Assembly: GCA_902493585.1 (NCBI GenBank)
Contig: CABUPZ010000111.1
Span: 1 to 6,741 of the forward strand
Reading direction: 5' to 3'
DNA length: 6,741 bases
Origin: an uncultured Fusicatenibacter sp.
GTDB taxonomy: Bacteria > Bacillota > Clostridia > Lachnospirales > Lachnospiraceae
Shown here: one piece after another, positions 6,198 through 6,741 of the stretch
How the letters are laid out: the number at the start of each line of letters is the position of its first letter
Numbering within the stretch: position 1 is the stretch's first letter
The notes under the pieces: generated by a model
The model's input: the letters and a program-made list of their open reading frames with translations, nothing else
Database searches by the model: none
What the model was told of the DNA's origin: nothing
Made by a program: the position numbers and the translations under genes

Positions 6198-6240
6198 CAA
6201 ACTATAGCATAGTTGACATCCGCGGGCAAGAAATAGTTTG
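6198..6240. promoter_or_regulatory. Operator-like palindrome and repeated half-site over the minus-strand promoter
   Basis: AACTAT (6200-6205) and ATAGTT (6209-6214) form an inverted repeat with the 3-base spacer AGC, centred on the minus-strand -10 box. A further half-site ATAGTTTG (6233-6240) is the exact inverse of CAAACTAT (6198-6205) and lies just upstream of the -35 box. This arrangement suits a repressor of the MarR or TetR type, which often controls ABC-exporter operons. No such regulator gene is in the window, so the assignment is inference. Confidence 0.45.
6201..6229 (-). promoter_or_regulatory. Minus-strand promoter of the lost ABC operon
   Basis: On the minus strand, TTGCCC (6229-6224) and TATAGT (6206-6201) are separated by exactly 17 bases, predicting a transcript starting near 6194 and running into the tiny ORF and the ABC remnant. 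The -10 box lies inside an operator-like palindrome. The good match and spacing suggest the promoter may still fire. Confidence 0.6.
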
Positions 6241-6294
6241 TTTTTTACATTTCAGAAACATCCTTTCAACAATTCATAAATGTACCGGCGGTAG

Positions 6295-6308
6295 CCTCTG
6301 TACAGAGG
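6295..6308. promoter_or_regulatory. Perfect 14-bp palindrome upstream of the SDR gene
   Basis: CCTCTGTACAGAGG is its own reverse complement, and pairing continues outside a single mismatch (TA at 6292-6293 with TA at 6310-6311). It lies 26 bases upstream of a TATAAT box and 48 bases before the start codon. The position fits the binding site of a dimeric transcription factor. Confidence 0.5.
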
Positions 6309-6334
6309 TTAAGAAATACAGGCAAAAGGAAAGA

Positions 6335-6340
6335 TATAAT
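6335..6340 (+). promoter_or_regulatory. Probable -10 box of the SDR gene
   Basis: A perfect TATAAT lies 16 bases before the start codon. No TTGACA-like -35 box is found 16-18 bases upstream (the sequence there is AGAAAT or similar). If this is the promoter it would be weak alone and might need an activator. The predicted start near 6347 would exclude the ribosome binding site TGGAGG (6341-6346) from the transcript, which argues against this being the real -10 and lowers confidence. Confidence 0.3.
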
Positions 6341-6356
6341 TGGAGGATATCAAGCT

Positions 6357-6741
6357 ATGAAAACAAACAGAAACAATAAAACGGAGAAAACACAGACCAT
6401 GTATCTGGTAACCGGAGCGGCCGGTTTTTTGGGAGGAACGATCTGCCGTCAGCTGATCGAGAGAGGAGACCGCGTGCGTGCCTTTGTCCTTCCCAATGAC
6501 AAGGCGGCAGGATATCTGCCGGAAGAAGTGGAGATTGCCGAAGGCGATCTCTGTGACATGAAATCCCTGGAACGCTTTTTCCAGGTCCCTCAGGGAATGG
6601 AAACCATTGTGCTTCATATCGCAAGCATCGTCACCGTCAATCCCGATTACAGCCAGAAGGTTATGGATGTGAACGTAGGCGGCACAAAAAATATCATTGA
6701 AATGTGCAAAAAGCATACAGAATGTAAGAAGCTGGTTTACT
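6357..6741 (+). CDS. NAD(P)-dependent epimerase/dehydratase (extended SDR), 3' end missing
   Basis: The first 128 codons of a cytoplasmic extended short-chain dehydrogenase/reductase are present and the frame is open at the right edge. The Rossmann nucleotide-binding motif TGAAGFLG sits at residues 19-26. An acidic GDLCD (63-67), which normally contacts the adenine, follows, then HIASIV (87-92) and NVGGTKNII (106-114), all in the usual order. The pattern is closest to dihydroflavonol-4-reductase-like or sugar-epimerase-like SDRs. The catalytic YxxxK lies beyond the window, so the substrate cannot be named. The ATG at 6357 is preferred because TGGAGG (6341-6346) is 10 bases upstream. It gives a 14-residue polar N-terminal extension before MYLVTG; the ATG at 6399 is an alternative start with a poorer site. 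The gene points away from the decayed ABC operon. Confidence 0.88.
   Translation, partial: MKTNRNNKTEKTQTMYLVTGAAGFLGGTICRQLIERGDRVRAFVLPNDKAAGYLPEEVEIAEGDLCDMKSLERFFQVPQGMETIVLHIASIVTVNPDYSQKVMDVNVGGTKNIIEMCKKHTECKKLVY

Larger units (their letters stand above)
5854..6356. other. 503-bp region without an intact gene
   Basis: The stretch between the DUF368 gene and the SDR gene holds, in order: the strong terminator; a minus-strand ABC ATPase remnant; a small hairpin with a T-run on the plus strand; a minus-strand 18-codon ORF with a ribosome binding site; a 6-bp hairpin CCGGCA/TGCCGG (6171-6186); a minus-strand promoter with an operator-like palindrome; and a plus-strand palindrome and -10 box for the SDR gene. 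No frame here encodes a full protein. It reads as the scar of a lost minus-strand ABC-exporter operon. Confidence 0.7.

Noticed and set aside
6309..6716. A 135-codon minus-strand open frame near the right edge.
   Set aside because: It is antisense to the SDR gene, which has an intact Rossmann motif and a ribosome binding site.

Overview
The window looks like a chromosomal segment of a low-to-mid GC Firmicute, most likely a clostridial gut bacterium of the Lachnospiraceae type. This rests on the style of the proteins, the purine-rich Shine-Dalgarno sites (AAGGAG, GGAGG), the sigma-A-type promoters and the Rho-independent terminators. No similarity search was possible, so the placement is an inference.

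Layout, left to right. (1) pheT, cut by the left edge, encodes the beta subunit of phenylalanyl-tRNA synthetase and ends in a hairpin terminator. (2) A histidine-phosphatase (phosphoglycerate-mutase-like) gene starts only 18 bases after that terminator's T-run. It is followed after 56 bases by queA, which acts in tRNA queuosine synthesis. (3) Next is the wreck of an ArsB/NhaD/SLC13-type anion permease gene. It still has a good promoter and ribosome binding site, but it carries an in-frame TGA at codon 7 and has lost its middle. (4) A complete DUF368 membrane protein (PopT-type undecaprenyl-phosphate translocase) sits alone between a near-consensus promoter and a 22-bp perfect terminator. (5) A 503-bp stretch without an intact gene holds, on the minus strand, a remnant of an ABC-exporter ATPase domain with its Walker A motif. 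Upstream of the remnant are a surviving promoter with an operator-like palindrome and a tiny 18-codon ORF. On the plus strand it holds a perfect 14-bp palindrome ahead of the next gene. (6) The start of an NAD(P)-dependent epimerase/dehydratase (extended SDR) runs off the right edge.

The left half is translation and tRNA housekeeping (pheT, queA). The right half is a patchwork of small independent units where two transport genes have decayed. The working genes do not form one pathway. I see no CRISPR array, no insertion sequence, no RNA gene and no convincing new multi-gene system. The items most worth a second look are the decayed transporter with its inverted-repeat-flanked promoter, the orphaned minus-strand promoter and operator, and the palindrome in front of the SDR gene.
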